A DNA stretch of 7,931 nt from the NCBI GenBank assembly GCA_021847625.1, contig JAJZQK010000125.1, positions 1 to 7,931 of the forward strand, given 5' to 3'. The notes beneath the pieces are model-generated. The model did not search any database, had not been told where the DNA came from, and saw nothing but the letters and a program-made list of their open reading frames with translations. Of the stretch, positions 1-5,966 are shown one piece after another (the stretch's first letter is position 1; each line of letters opens with the position of its first letter). The stretch is from Chloroflexota bacterium. GTDB taxonomy: Bacteria > Chloroflexota > FW602-bin22 > JAMCYS01. A program made the position numbers and the translations under genes.

Positions 1-1944
1 GTCATTGGCCGCCAGCGGGAGATTGAGAGGGTCATCCAGATTCTCTCGCGGCGCACCAAGAACAACCCTGCCCTCGTTGGCGAGCCCGGCGTTGGCAAGA
101 CGGCCATCGTCGAAGGGTTGGCCCAGAAGATTGCCAGCGGCGACATTCCCGAGACGCTCTCCGGAAAGCGCCTGCTGACGCTGGATATGGGTTCGCTCGT
201 GGCGGGCACCAAGTACCGCGGTGAGTTCGAGGAGCGGCTGAAGAAGGTCATCGAGGAGATCAAGGGTGCCGGCAACTGCATCCTCTTCATCGACGAGCTG
301 CACACCCTGGTTGGGGCGGGCGCCGCCGAGGGCGCTATCGACGCGGCGAATATCCTCAAGCCTTCACTGGCCCGCGGCGAGCTGCAGTGCATCGGCGCCA
401 CCACGCTGGATGAGTACCGCAAGCACATAGAAAAGGATGCCGCGCTGGAGCGGCGCTTCCAGCCGATCAACGTGGCCGAGCCCACGACCGGCGAGACGAT
501 CGCCATCCTCCAAGGCGTCAAGGAGCGCTACGAAGACCACCACAAGGTGAACATCACCGAGGATGCCCTGCGGGCGGCGGCGGAGCTGGCGGCGCGCTAC
601 GTGCCAGACCGGTTCCTCCCCGACAAGGCCATCGACCTAATTGACGAGGCGGCCTCGCGGGTGCGCCTGCAGATGTCCGGCACGCCGTCGCATCTTAAGG
701 ACGCTCTGCACGAGCTCGACACCGTGCAGCAGGAGAAGGACGCGGCCATCGCGGCCCAGCAGTACGAGCTGGCCGCCGAACTGAGAGACAAAGAGATCAA
801 GCTGCGGGAGAAGCTCGGCCAGCTCGAGAATAGCTGGCGCGACGAGCAGGCCCAGAACCGGCCCGAGGTAAACGAAGAGCATATCGCCGAAATTGTAGCC
901 ATGTGGACCGGCATACCCGTCAAGCGGATCGCCCGCGATGAGTCCGAACGGCTCCTCAACATGGAGGAGGCGCTGCACGCTCGCGTGGTGGGCCAGGACG
1001 AGGCGATCAAGACCATCTCGCGCGCCGTGCGCCGGGCCCGGGCGGGGCTTAAGGACCCGCGACGGCCCATCGGCACCTTCATCTTCCTCGGCCCGACGGG
1101 CGTCGGCAAGACCGAACTGGTGAAGACGCTGGCCGAGTTCATGTTCGGCAGCGAAGACGCGATGGTCAAGCTGGATATGTCCGAGTTCATGGAGAGGCAT
1201 TCCGTGGCACGCCTGGTAGGCTCACCGCCTGGCTATGTCGGCTACGAGGAGGGCGGCCAGCTGACCGAGGCCGTGCGCCGCAAGTCCTACTCGGTCATCC
1301 TGCTCGACGAGATCGAGAAGGCCCACCCGGACGTCTTCAATATGCTCCTCCAGATAATGGAGGATGGCTACCTGACGGACGCCAAGGGCCGGCGGGTCGA
1401 CTTCCGCAACACGATCATGATCTTGACGTCCAACGTGGGCGCCGAGGCGCTAAAGCGGGACGTTTCGATCGGCTTCTCGTTCCAGGCCGACGAGGCGAGG
1501 ACCGCCGAATCGAAGTACGAGCGGATGAAGGACAAGGTGCTGGGCGAGTTGAAGAACACCTTCCGGCCCGAGTTCCTGAACCGCATCGACGCCGTCGTCG
1601 TGTTCCGTCAGCTGTCGATGCCGCAGATCCGCGAGATCGTCGACCTGATGCTCAAACGGGTGCGCAAGCAGTTGGCCGAACAGCGAATTACTCTGGACGT
1701 GACCGACACGGCGAAGCAGCTGCTCGCCGACAAGGGTTGGGATCCCCAGTTTGGCGCCCGTCCGCTACGCCGGGTGATCATGAACATGGTCGAGGACCTG
1801 CTCGCCGAGGGTATGCTGCAGGGCGAGTTCAAGTCCGGGGATACGGTCGTCTGCGACGCCGAGAACGGCGAGTTGCGCCTGAAAGCGGCGCCCGCCCCGG
1901 CCCCGGCCCTCACCGCCGGCGGGGCGAGCGGCACCGGCAAGTAG
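1..1944 (+). CDS. clpC: ATP-dependent Clp protease ATP-binding subunit ClpC (5' end outside window)
   Basis: Hsp100 AAA+ unfoldase that feeds proteins to the ClpP peptidase in the cytoplasm. The frame is open from base 1, so the gene starts upstream. The 647 visible residues lack the N-terminal Clp_N adaptor-binding domain and the start of AAA module 1 (ClpC is usually about 810-850 aa). In fragment numbering: module 1 Walker A GEPGVGKT 27-34, Walker B FIDE with D98/E99, and arginines R151/R152 in LERRF. A UVR-type middle segment lies near 241-275, which separates ClpC from ClpA and ClpB. Module 2 has Walker A GPTGVGKT 364-371, Walker B LLDE with D436/E437, and the [10 protein letters not shown] block 521-530. 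The IGF tripeptide at 490-492 sits where the ClpP-docking loop is expected, so a ClpP partner is inferred. The C-terminus is a short Pro/Ala-rich tail. radA follows after 284 bp, as in the Firmicutes clpC-radA order, but a terminator and a new promoter separate them. No frameshift or missing catalytic residue is seen. Confidence 0.96.
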   Translation, partial: VIGRQREIERVIQILSRRTKNNPALVGEPGVGKTAIVEGLAQKIASGDIPETLSGKRLLTLDMGSLVAGTKYRGEFEERLKKVIEEIKGAGNCILFIDELHTLVGAGAAEGAIDAANILKPSLARGELQCIGATTLDEYRKHIEKDAALERRFQPINVAEPTTGETIAILQGVKERYEDHHKVNITEDALRAAAELAARYVPDRFLPDKAIDLIDEAASRVRLQMSGTPSHLKDALHELDTVQQEKDAAIAAQQYELAAELRDKEIKLREKLGQLENSWRDEQAQNRPEVNEEHIAEIVAMWTGIPVKRIARDESERLLNMEEALHARVVGQDEAIKTISRAVRRARAGLKDPRRPIGTFIFLGPTGVGKTELVKTLAEFMFGSEDAMVKLDMSEFMERHSVARLVGSPPGYVGYEEGGQLTEAVRRKSYSVILLDEIEKAHPDVFNMLLQIMEDGYLTDAKGRRVDFRNTIMILTSNVGAEALKRDVSIGFSFQADEARTAESKYERMKDKVLGELKNTFRPEFLNRIDAVVVFRQLSMPQIREIVDLMLKRVRKQLAEQRITLDVTDTAKQLLADKGWDPQFGARPLRRVIMNMVEDLLAEGMLQGEFKSGDTVVCDAENGELRLKAAPAPAPALTAGGASGTGK

Positions 1945-1965
1945 CCGCTGCCGTTCCAATCAGTA

Positions 1966-2092
1966 ACAGTAGTTACGCGGTGGGAGTCGGATCAACCGCG
2001 GAGGGCGCAGAGAAAAGGGAGAATGCCAGATCCCTTCCGTCTCCCCCGCGTTCTCCGCGGTGAAAACCCGTCTACCGCGTAAGTCCTCCTGT
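1966..2092. mobile_element. MITE-like repeat, copy A, carrying a nested palindrome
   Basis: This 127-bp element has ends reading ACAG and CTGT. It is flanked by a perfect 5-bp direct repeat CAGTA (1961-1965 and 2093-2097), which looks like a target-site duplication. Its first 34 bp match 5807-5840 at 31 of 34 positions, and its last 32 bp align with 5841-5869 at about 70 percent with one 3-nt gap. Subterminal inverted repeats are visible: TTACGCGGT (1973-1981) is the exact reverse complement of ACCGCGTAA (2074-2082). Between the two shared parts lies a 61-bp segment absent from copy B. There is no room for a transposase, so mobilisation in trans is inferred. It starts 22 nt after the clpC stop. 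It may alternatively be a structured noncoding repeat that does not transpose. Confidence 0.6.
1995..2061. repeat. Nested imperfect palindrome inside repeat copy A
   Basis: The outer arms ACCGCGGA (1995-2002) and TCCGCGGT (2054-2061) are perfect complements. An inner stem AAGGGA (2015-2020) with TCCCTT (2031-2036) closes a 10-nt loop, and the bases between the stems pair imperfectly. The segment 2000-2060 is missing from the second copy of the host repeat, which reads straight from AACCGC to TGAAAA. From memory, it resembles dispersed palindromes of the 'ccgcggag...ctccgcggt' type seen between genes in many GC-rich and environmental genomes. No coding potential is apparent. Confidence 0.6.
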
Positions 2093-2106
2093 CAGTAAGC
2101 GAATAC

Positions 2107-2137
2107 GAGGCACCGTCCAGTGGGGCGGTGCCTCTTT
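2107..2137 (+). terminator. Intrinsic terminator downstream of clpC
   Basis: GAGGCACCG (2107-2115) pairs perfectly with CGGTGCCTC (2126-2134). TCC (2116-2118) can add three more pairs with GGG (2123-2125) through one T:G pair, leaving the loop AGTG. The hairpin is followed by only three T residues, so termination may be incomplete. It lies 163 nt after the clpC stop and immediately upstream of the radA promoter, consistent with ending clpC transcription. Confidence 0.7.
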
Positions 2138-2150
2138 CCATGTTATGTTG

Positions 2151-2159
2151 TGCTATAAT
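2151..2159 (+). promoter_or_regulatory. Extended -10 promoter for radA
   Basis: TGCTATAAT contains a perfect TATAAT hexamer (2154-2159) preceded by TGn, the extended -10 motif of housekeeping sigma factors. No good -35 hexamer is present: the position 17 bp upstream (2131-2136) falls in the right arm of the clpC terminator and reads CCTCTT. Transcription would start near 2166, giving a leader of roughly 60 nt before the radA ATG. The leader contains the self-complementary GGCCGCGCGGCC (2193-2204). Confidence 0.65.
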
Positions 2160-2228
2160 AAAGCCCCCGCCTATTCGCCGCGTCCGGGCGCCGGCCGCGC
2201 GGCCAGAAAGAAACCGAGGTAGTGTGTG

Positions 2229-3596
2229 ATGGCTAAGGGACCCAAGACCGTCTACGTTTGCCAGCAATGCGGCTTCGAGACCCCCCGCTGGATGGGGCGC
2301 TGCCCGCAATGCCAGAGCTGGAATACGCTCGTGGAGGGCATCGTCCAGCCGTCCACCGCCAAGGCGGCGGGCCGGCTCCCCTTCGCCGGCATCCGGCCAG
2401 AGCCCATCACGCGCATCTCCGCCACAGACTACCCGCGACTCACGGTGCCGATAGGTGAGTTCAACCGCGTGCTTGGCGGCGGCGTCGTCGCGGGCTCGCT
2501 CGTCCTGATCGGCGGTGACCCGGGCATCGGCAAGTCCACGCTCCTGCTCCAGGTGTCGGCCTTGCTCGCCCGGCCGGACAAGCCGGTGCTGTACGTCTCG
2601 GGAGAAGAGTCGGCCCAGCAGATCAGGATGCGCGCGGATCGTTTGGGGGCCACGCGGGAGGGCCTCTTCGTGGTGTCCGAGACCAACCTGGAGACCATCA
2701 GCAACTACATCCAGGAGATGCAGCCTGGCCTGACCGTGATCGACTCCATCCAGACGATGTACCTGGAGGAATTGGAGTCGAGCGCCGGCAGCATCAGCCA
2801 ACTGCGCGAGTGCACGGCGCGCCTGATGCACCTGGCCAAGAGCACCCACATCCCCATCTTTCTGGTGGGCCACGTGACCAAGGAGGGCTCGATCGCCGGC
2901 CCGCGGGCCCTGGAGCACATCGTCGACGCCGTGCTCTACCTCGAGGGCGAGCGTTTCCATTCCTTCCGGCTGCTGCGCAGCGTCAAGAACCGCTTCGGCT
3001 CCACGAACGAGGTGGGCGTCTTCGAGATGCAGGAAGAGGGGCTGGCCGAGGTGCGGAATCCTTCCGAGGCCTTCCTGGCCGAGCGTTCGGCGGGCGCGGC
3101 CGGTTCAGCCGTGGTGGTGACGATGGAGGGCACGCGCCCGCTGCTGGTCGAAGTGCAGGCGCTCACCACGACCACGAGCTTCGGCCTGCCGCGGCGTACC
3201 GGCAACGGCGTGGAGATCAGCCGGCTTCTGCTGCTCGTGGCTGTGCTGACGAAGCGAGTGGGCCTTGCCCTCTCCAACCAGGACATCTACGTGAACGTCG
3301 TCGGCGGGTTGAAGGTGGGCGAGCCGGCGGCCGACCTCGGCGTGGCGCTGGCCATCGCCTCCAGCTTCCGTGACCTCCCCGTGGCCCCCGGCCTCACGGC
3401 GGTCGGCGAGATCGGCCTCTCGGGGGAATTGCGCACGGTGGGGCAGGTGGAAAGACGCCTGGCCGAGGCCGCGAACCTGGGCTTCCGGCGCTGCCTGCTG
3501 CCGGCCGCCCTCGCCAGGCGTTCCCTACGCACAAGTGGGCTAGAGGTAGTCGGCGCTTCCACACTGGCCGAGGCCCTGGAGATCGGCCTGGGTTAA
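2229..3596 (+). CDS. radA: DNA repair protein RadA (Sms), branch-migration helicase
   Basis: RecA-related hexameric ATPase that extends D-loops and drives branch migration of recombination intermediates with RecA. The 455 aa match the usual RadA length. An N-terminal four-cysteine zinc finger is formed by C11, C14, C25 and C28. The RecA-like core has Walker A GGDPGIGKST at 95-104, a Walker B stretch LTVID ending at D172, and the RadA signature KNRFG at 253-257. The C-terminal third, with KVGEPAADLGVALAIASS, is the Lon-protease-like domain, which lacks protease function in this family. I prefer the ATG at 2229 over the in-frame GTG at 2226: GAGGT at 2216-2220 is 8 nt before the ATG but only 5 nt before the GTG. 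In many Firmicutes disA follows radA; here no gene follows on this strand. No terminator with a T-run is visible after the stop. Confidence 0.97.
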   Translation: MAKGPKTVYVCQQCGFETPRWMGRCPQCQSWNTLVEGIVQPSTAKAAGRLPFAGIRPEPITRISATDYPRLTVPIGEFNRVLGGGVVAGSLVLIGGDPGIGKSTLLLQVSALLARPDKPVLYVSGEESAQQIRMRADRLGATREGLFVVSETNLETISNYIQEMQPGLTVIDSIQTMYLEELESSAGSISQLRECTARLMHLAKSTHIPIFLVGHVTKEGSIAGPRALEHIVDAVLYLEGERFHSFRLLRSVKNRFGSTNEVGVFEMQEEGLAEVRNPSEAFLAERSAGAAGSAVVVTMEGTRPLLVEVQALTTTTSFGLPRRTGNGVEISRLLLLVAVLTKRVGLALSNQDIYVNVVGGLKVGEPAADLGVALAIASSFRDLPVAPGLTAVGEIGLSGELRTVGQVERRLAEAANLGFRRCLLPAALARRSLRTSGLEVVGASTLAEALEIGLG

Positions 3597-3665
3597 CCAG
3601 TCGGGCCTCATCCTTGCTGCACGGCCAACAGACGGTGCTATTGCCAGCACGGCTGGTAATCAAGC

Positions 3666-3690
3666 GTAGGGGCTACCGGCGGTCGCCCTC
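3666..3690 (+). repeat. Palindromic repeat family R1, copy 1
   Basis: Starts GTAGGGGC and ends GTCGCCCTC. It matches the copy at 3787-3811 at 22 of 25 positions in the same orientation. Including one further base, it is an inverted match (25 of 26) to 3930-3955. Its arms GGGCTACC and GGTCGCCC form a hairpin with one mismatch around a 3-nt loop. Confidence 0.7.
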
Positions 3691-3750
3691 GTCGGGCCTG
3701 GCCGCCGCCCGTACCCTACGGCATGCGGCCGTCGTTCTATCTCTGCCCCT

Positions 3751-3778
3751 GTCATCCCCGCGGAAGCGGGGATCCATC
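3751..3778. repeat. Palindromic repeat family R2 (CCCCGC...GCGGGG)
   Basis: ATCCCCGC (3754-3761) and GCGGGGAT (3766-3773) form a perfect 8-bp stem with a GGAA loop, preceded by GTC and followed by CCATC. On the minus strand this reads as the peptide MDPRFRGDD. I recognise that peptide as a common false-ORF signature of a dispersed intergenic repeat found in many bacteria. Only one copy is in this window. Confidence 0.65.
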
Positions 3779-3786
3779 CGGTATTT

Positions 3787-3811
3787 GTAGGGGCGAACGG
3801 CGTTCGCCCTC
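3787..3811 (+). repeat. Palindromic repeat family R1, copy 2
   Basis: GGGCGAAC (3791-3798) pairs perfectly with GTTCGCCC (3802-3809) around GGC. Two of its three differences from copy 1 are a C:G pair replaced by an A:T pair at facing stem positions, so the hairpin is kept. It lies 8 nt after the R2 palindrome. Confidence 0.7.
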
Positions 3812-3851
3812 CGGTAACCCAAAGGGGCGGGCGCCAGGACGACCCTTACGC

Positions 3852-3878
3852 TAACCCTCTCCAGGAAGGGCGAGGGAA
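3852..3878. repeat. Imperfect hairpin, CCCTCTCC/GGCGAGGG type
   Basis: CCCTCTCC (3855-3862) pairs with GGCGAGGG (3869-3876) at 7 of 8 positions around a 6-nt loop. The sequence resembles common 'aaccctctcc...gggagaggg' intergenic palindromes. It is a single copy here, so its status as a dispersed repeat rests on recall and not on this window. Confidence 0.4.
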
Positions 3879-3929
3879 CCCGCGCACGATGGCCCCCCTG
3901 CAATGGGATGATCCTTGCTGCGGAACCAA

Positions 3930-3955
3930 GAGGGCGACCGCCGGTGGCCCCTACG
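3930..3955 (-). repeat. Palindromic repeat family R1, copy 3 (inverted)
   Basis: This 26-bp stretch is the reverse complement of 3665-3690 with one difference. The two copies face each other 239 bp apart and enclose repeats R1 copy 2 and R2, so the single strand between them could fold into one large stem-loop. Confidence 0.7.
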
Positions 3956-4140
3956 GTCAAGCGACCGCTCGTGCCAATACGATGTGGGTAGGCCATGGGC
4001 GGCCCCGTCCCCAGCCGGCCTTGGCGCGCTTCGCTGGATGAGCCCGGCGCATTCATGACCGGGCGGCGGTCGTCATCAGCCGTGACACCAATTGTCAGGC
4101 TGGCTTGGTGGCCGGAGGCACTCCAAAGGCGGGCGCGCCG

Positions 4141-5001
4141 CTACTTCTCTCTCAGCCGCTCGCGCAACGCTTCCACCGAGCTCAGTGGCACATGGACGCC
4201 CCCCAGCGTCGGCCCTACGAGGTTGGCGCCGTGGTAGTCGCTGCCGCCCGTCGGCACGAGGTTGTAGCGCCGGGCCTTCTCCAGCAGGTCGGCCGTGATG
4301 TCGTCCGTGTAGCCCGTGTAGTAGCACTCCATCGCGACCAGCCCCGCCTGGCTCAGCTCGGCGAGGAGGGGCTCGAGGTCAGGGCTGTCGCCGAGCGGTT
4401 CCGCCGCACCGGCGATCACCGGATGGGCGAGCCCCGGGAGGCCCTTGGCGCCAAGGACGAGCTGAACGGCTTCGGGGGGCGTGAGCTTGTAGCGCTCCAC
4501 GTAGGCGGGGCCGTTGCGGCCGATGTAACGGTCGAAGGCCTCTGCCGTGGTCGAGACGTACCCCTTCTCGACCATCGCCCGGGCCACGTGGGGGCGGCCG
4601 ACGGCGCCCTCGCCGGCGAACGCCTTCACCCGTTCCCAGTCGATGTCCATTCCTAGGTCACGAAGCTTGTCAACCATCCGCCGGGCCCGGCCGTGGCGCG
4701 ACTCCCGCAGCAGGTGCAGCATGTTCTGCAGCTCCCCGTCGGCAACGTCGACGAAGTAGCCGAGGATGTGGATCTCCCCGAGCGGCACGTCGGTGCTGAT
4801 CTCGATGCCGGGGATCACCTCCAGGTCCGTCCCCCGGGCGGAGGCAACCGCCTCCGCCACGCCCTCCGTGGAGTCGTGGTCCGTGATCGCGATCACCCGC
4901 AGACCGAGGTCGCGGGCTTTGCGCACCACCTCGGCAGGGGCGTCGGTACCGTCGGAGGCCGTCGTGTGCAGGTGCAGGTCGACGAGGTTGTGGTCAGTCA
5001 T
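4141..5001 (-). CDS. PHP-domain metal-dependent phosphoesterase (RNase AM / TrpH-YciV-like)
   Basis: The PHP fold hydrolyses phosphoesters with a cluster of two or three metal ions. The 286 aa fit the TrpH/YciV family, whose known members are RNase AM (5' to 3' exoribonuclease trimming rRNA ends) and 3',5'-nucleotide bisphosphate (pAp) phosphatases. The expected ligands are all visible: H10 and H12 in LHLHT, D17, the TDHD motif at 40-43, E67 in IPGIEIS, H78, H138 in GRPHVA, H193 in LAHP, and D255 with H257 in GSDYHG. It is soluble and has no signal peptide. The ATG overlaps the ymdB stop within ATGACTGA, an 8-nt overlap that suggests translational coupling, and GGAAG (5008-5012) lies 6 nt upstream. 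The neighbours ymdB and rny support a role in RNA or nucleotide turnover. The exact substrate cannot be read from sequence, so no symbol is given. No clear terminator follows. Confidence 0.9.
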   Translation of the reverse strand: MTDHNLVDLHLHTTASDGTDAPAEVVRKARDLGLRVIAITDHDSTEGVAEAVASARGTDLEVIPGIEISTDVPLGEIHILGYFVDVADGELQNMLHLLRESRHGRARRMVDKLRDLGMDIDWERVKAFAGEGAVGRPHVARAMVEKGYVSTTAEAFDRYIGRNGPAYVERYKLTPPEAVQLVLGAKGLPGLAHPVIAGAAEPLGDSPDLEPLLAELSQAGLVAMECYYTGYTDDITADLLEKARRYNLVPTGGSDYHGANLVGPTLGGVHVPLSSVEALRERLREK

Positions 5002-5791
5002 CGTTGTCTTCCATAAACTTGTCTACCTCGACTATGCGATCCAGGCGTTCGATGGCCACGGCCCGCCCGGTGGTCTCGTCCAGCTCCACGAGCACGGAGT
5101 TGAAGACAATGGGCCCGTCCGCGATCTTGAAGCGGGCGGGCATAAGGGTGGTGAGGTGGGCCTTCACCCGCTCGGGCTCCACGCCGAGGACCGAGTTGAG
5201 CGGCCCCACCATGCCTAAGTCGGAGACGTGGGCCGTGCCCTTCGGCAACACCCTGGTGTCGCAGGTGGGCACGTGGGTATGAGTGCCGACGACGGCCGTG
5301 ACCCGGCCGTCGAAGTACCACCCGCTGAGCACCTTCTCCGAGGTGGCCTCGGCGTGGAAATCGACGACGATGGCTCGCGGCCGGCCCTCAAGTTCGGCCA
5401 ACAGCCTATCCGCGGTGCGGAACGGGCAATCGAAGTTGCCCAGGAACACTCGGCCGCTAAGGTTGACGACCAACACGTCGCGGTACATCACGTGGCCGTG
5501 CCCCGGCACGCCGGGGGGATAGTTGAGCGGGCGCAGCACACGGGGTTCGCTGTCGAGGTAGGGTATTACTTCGCGCTGGTCCCAGATGTGGTTACCGCTG
5601 GTAATCACGTCGACGCCCGCAGCGAAGATCTCGCTCGCCGTGGCCGGGGTGAGCCCGCGGCCGCCGGCGGCGTTCTCGCCGTTGGCGACGACGAAGTCGA
5701 CGCGGCGCTCGTGGCGAATCTGGGGCACGAGCATTCTCACCGCTCGCCGGGCCCCGCGGCCAACTAAGTCGCCGATCATCAAAATTCGCAT
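4994..5791 (-). CDS. ymdB: YmdB-family metallophosphoesterase (TIGR00282), cyclic nucleotide phosphodiesterase
   Basis: Calcineurin-like phosphoesterase; the Bacillus subtilis homologue hydrolyses cyclic nucleotides and affects biofilm and motility choice. The 265 aa match the family length. The metal-ligand set is complete: D8 in IGDLVGRG, E39 and N40 in NGENAAGG, N67 and H68 in SGNHIWD, H146 in DFHAE, and H171 and H173 in THTH. It is cytoplasmic, with no signal peptide or membrane segment. The ATG at 5791 begins MRILMIGD, the canonical family start; the Shine-Dalgarno sequence is weak (GAAAG only). rny lies upstream on the same strand, as in B. subtilis, but here a terminator and a repeat element separate them. 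The PHP gene downstream overlaps by 8 nt and is very likely cotranscribed. I found no convincing promoter between rny and ymdB. Confidence 0.95.
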   Translation of the reverse strand: MRILMIGDLVGRGARRAVRMLVPQIRHERRVDFVVANGENAAGGRGLTPATASEIFAAGVDVITSGNHIWDQREVIPYLDSEPRVLRPLNYPPGVPGHGHVMYRDVLVVNLSGRVFLGNFDCPFRTADRLLAELEGRPRAIVVDFHAEATSEKVLSGWYFDGRVTAVVGTHTHVPTCDTRVLPKGTAHVSDLGMVGPLNSVLGVEPERVKAHLTTLMPARFKIADGPIVFNSVLVELDETTGRAVAIERLDRIVEVDKFMEDNDD

Positions 5792-5806
5792 AGTGTACTT
5801 TCACTC

Positions 5807-5869
5807 ACAGTAGTCACGCGGTGGGAGTCGGACTAACCGCTGAAAAGCCGTGCATCGAGTGAGTCCTGT
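5807..5869. mobile_element. MITE-like repeat, copy B (without the nested palindrome)
   Basis: This 63-bp element bounded by ACAG and CTGT is the short form of the repeat at 1966-2092. Its two ends are inverted repeats of each other at 13 of 17 positions, counted from ACAGTAGTCACGCGGTG at the left. Compared with copy A, one facing stem pair changes from T:A to C:G (TTACGC/GCGTAA against TCACGC/GAGTGA), so pairing is kept. The flanks CACTC and CACCA share only three bases, so no clean target duplication is seen. Its left edge is 15 nt from the ymdB start codon, placing it in the ymdB leader or promoter region. Same orientation as copy A on the plus strand. Confidence 0.55.
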
Positions 5870-5897
5870 CACCATAGGATGGGCAGAAACTTACATG

Positions 5898-5928
5898 AAA
5901 GCTGCTGGGCCGGAACTGGCCCAGCAGC
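5898..5928 (-). terminator. Intrinsic terminator of rny
   Basis: Read on the minus strand, GCTGCTGGGCC and GGCCCAGCAGC form a perfect 11-bp GC-rich stem (5918-5928 with 5901-5911) around a 6-nt loop. TTT follows (5898-5900). It begins 38 nt after the rny stop codon. The T-run is short, so some read-through into ymdB is possible. Confidence 0.75.
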
Positions 5929-5966
5929 GATTGCGTAACCCTGCCCTCGTTCTGTTCCCGCCGATC

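Larger units (their letters stand above)
3597..4140. other. Gene-free convergent region filled with short palindromic repeats
   Basis: This 544-bp stretch lies between the 3' ends of radA (plus strand) and the PHP gene (minus strand). I find no convincing gene. It contains a three-copy palindromic family (3666-3690, 3787-3811, 3930-3954), a separate CCCCGC/GCGGGG hairpin (3751-3778), a third hairpin type (3852-3878), and a short direct repeat ATCCTTGCTGC at 3610-3620 and 3911-3921. The last 180 bp hold only a 6-bp stem, GCCCGG with CCGGGC, around 4040-4063. Neither flanking gene has a clear T-rich intrinsic terminator here, so the hairpins may help end converging transcription (inference). 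Confidence 0.6.

Noticed and set aside
1992..2960. Minus-strand ORF of 322 codons opposite radA
   Set aside because: It is antisense to a clearly genuine radA, spans a terminator and repeat element, and shows no family resemblance. Long shadow frames are expected at this GC content.
3673..4056. Minus-strand ORF of 127 codons in the convergent intergenic region
   Set aside because: It is read through several palindromic repeats and includes the MDPRFRGDD string typical of a translated intergenic repeat. It has Arg-rich low-quality composition.
3597..4140. CRISPR array
   Set aside because: Repeats are few, differ in orientation and spacing, are self-palindromic, and there are no cas genes nearby.
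5871..5900. Possible ymdB promoter on the minus strand (TTCATG, 17 bp, TATGGT)
   Set aside because: Only 3 of 6 and 4 of 6 positions match the consensus, and the region overlaps the terminator tail. This is too weak to annotate.
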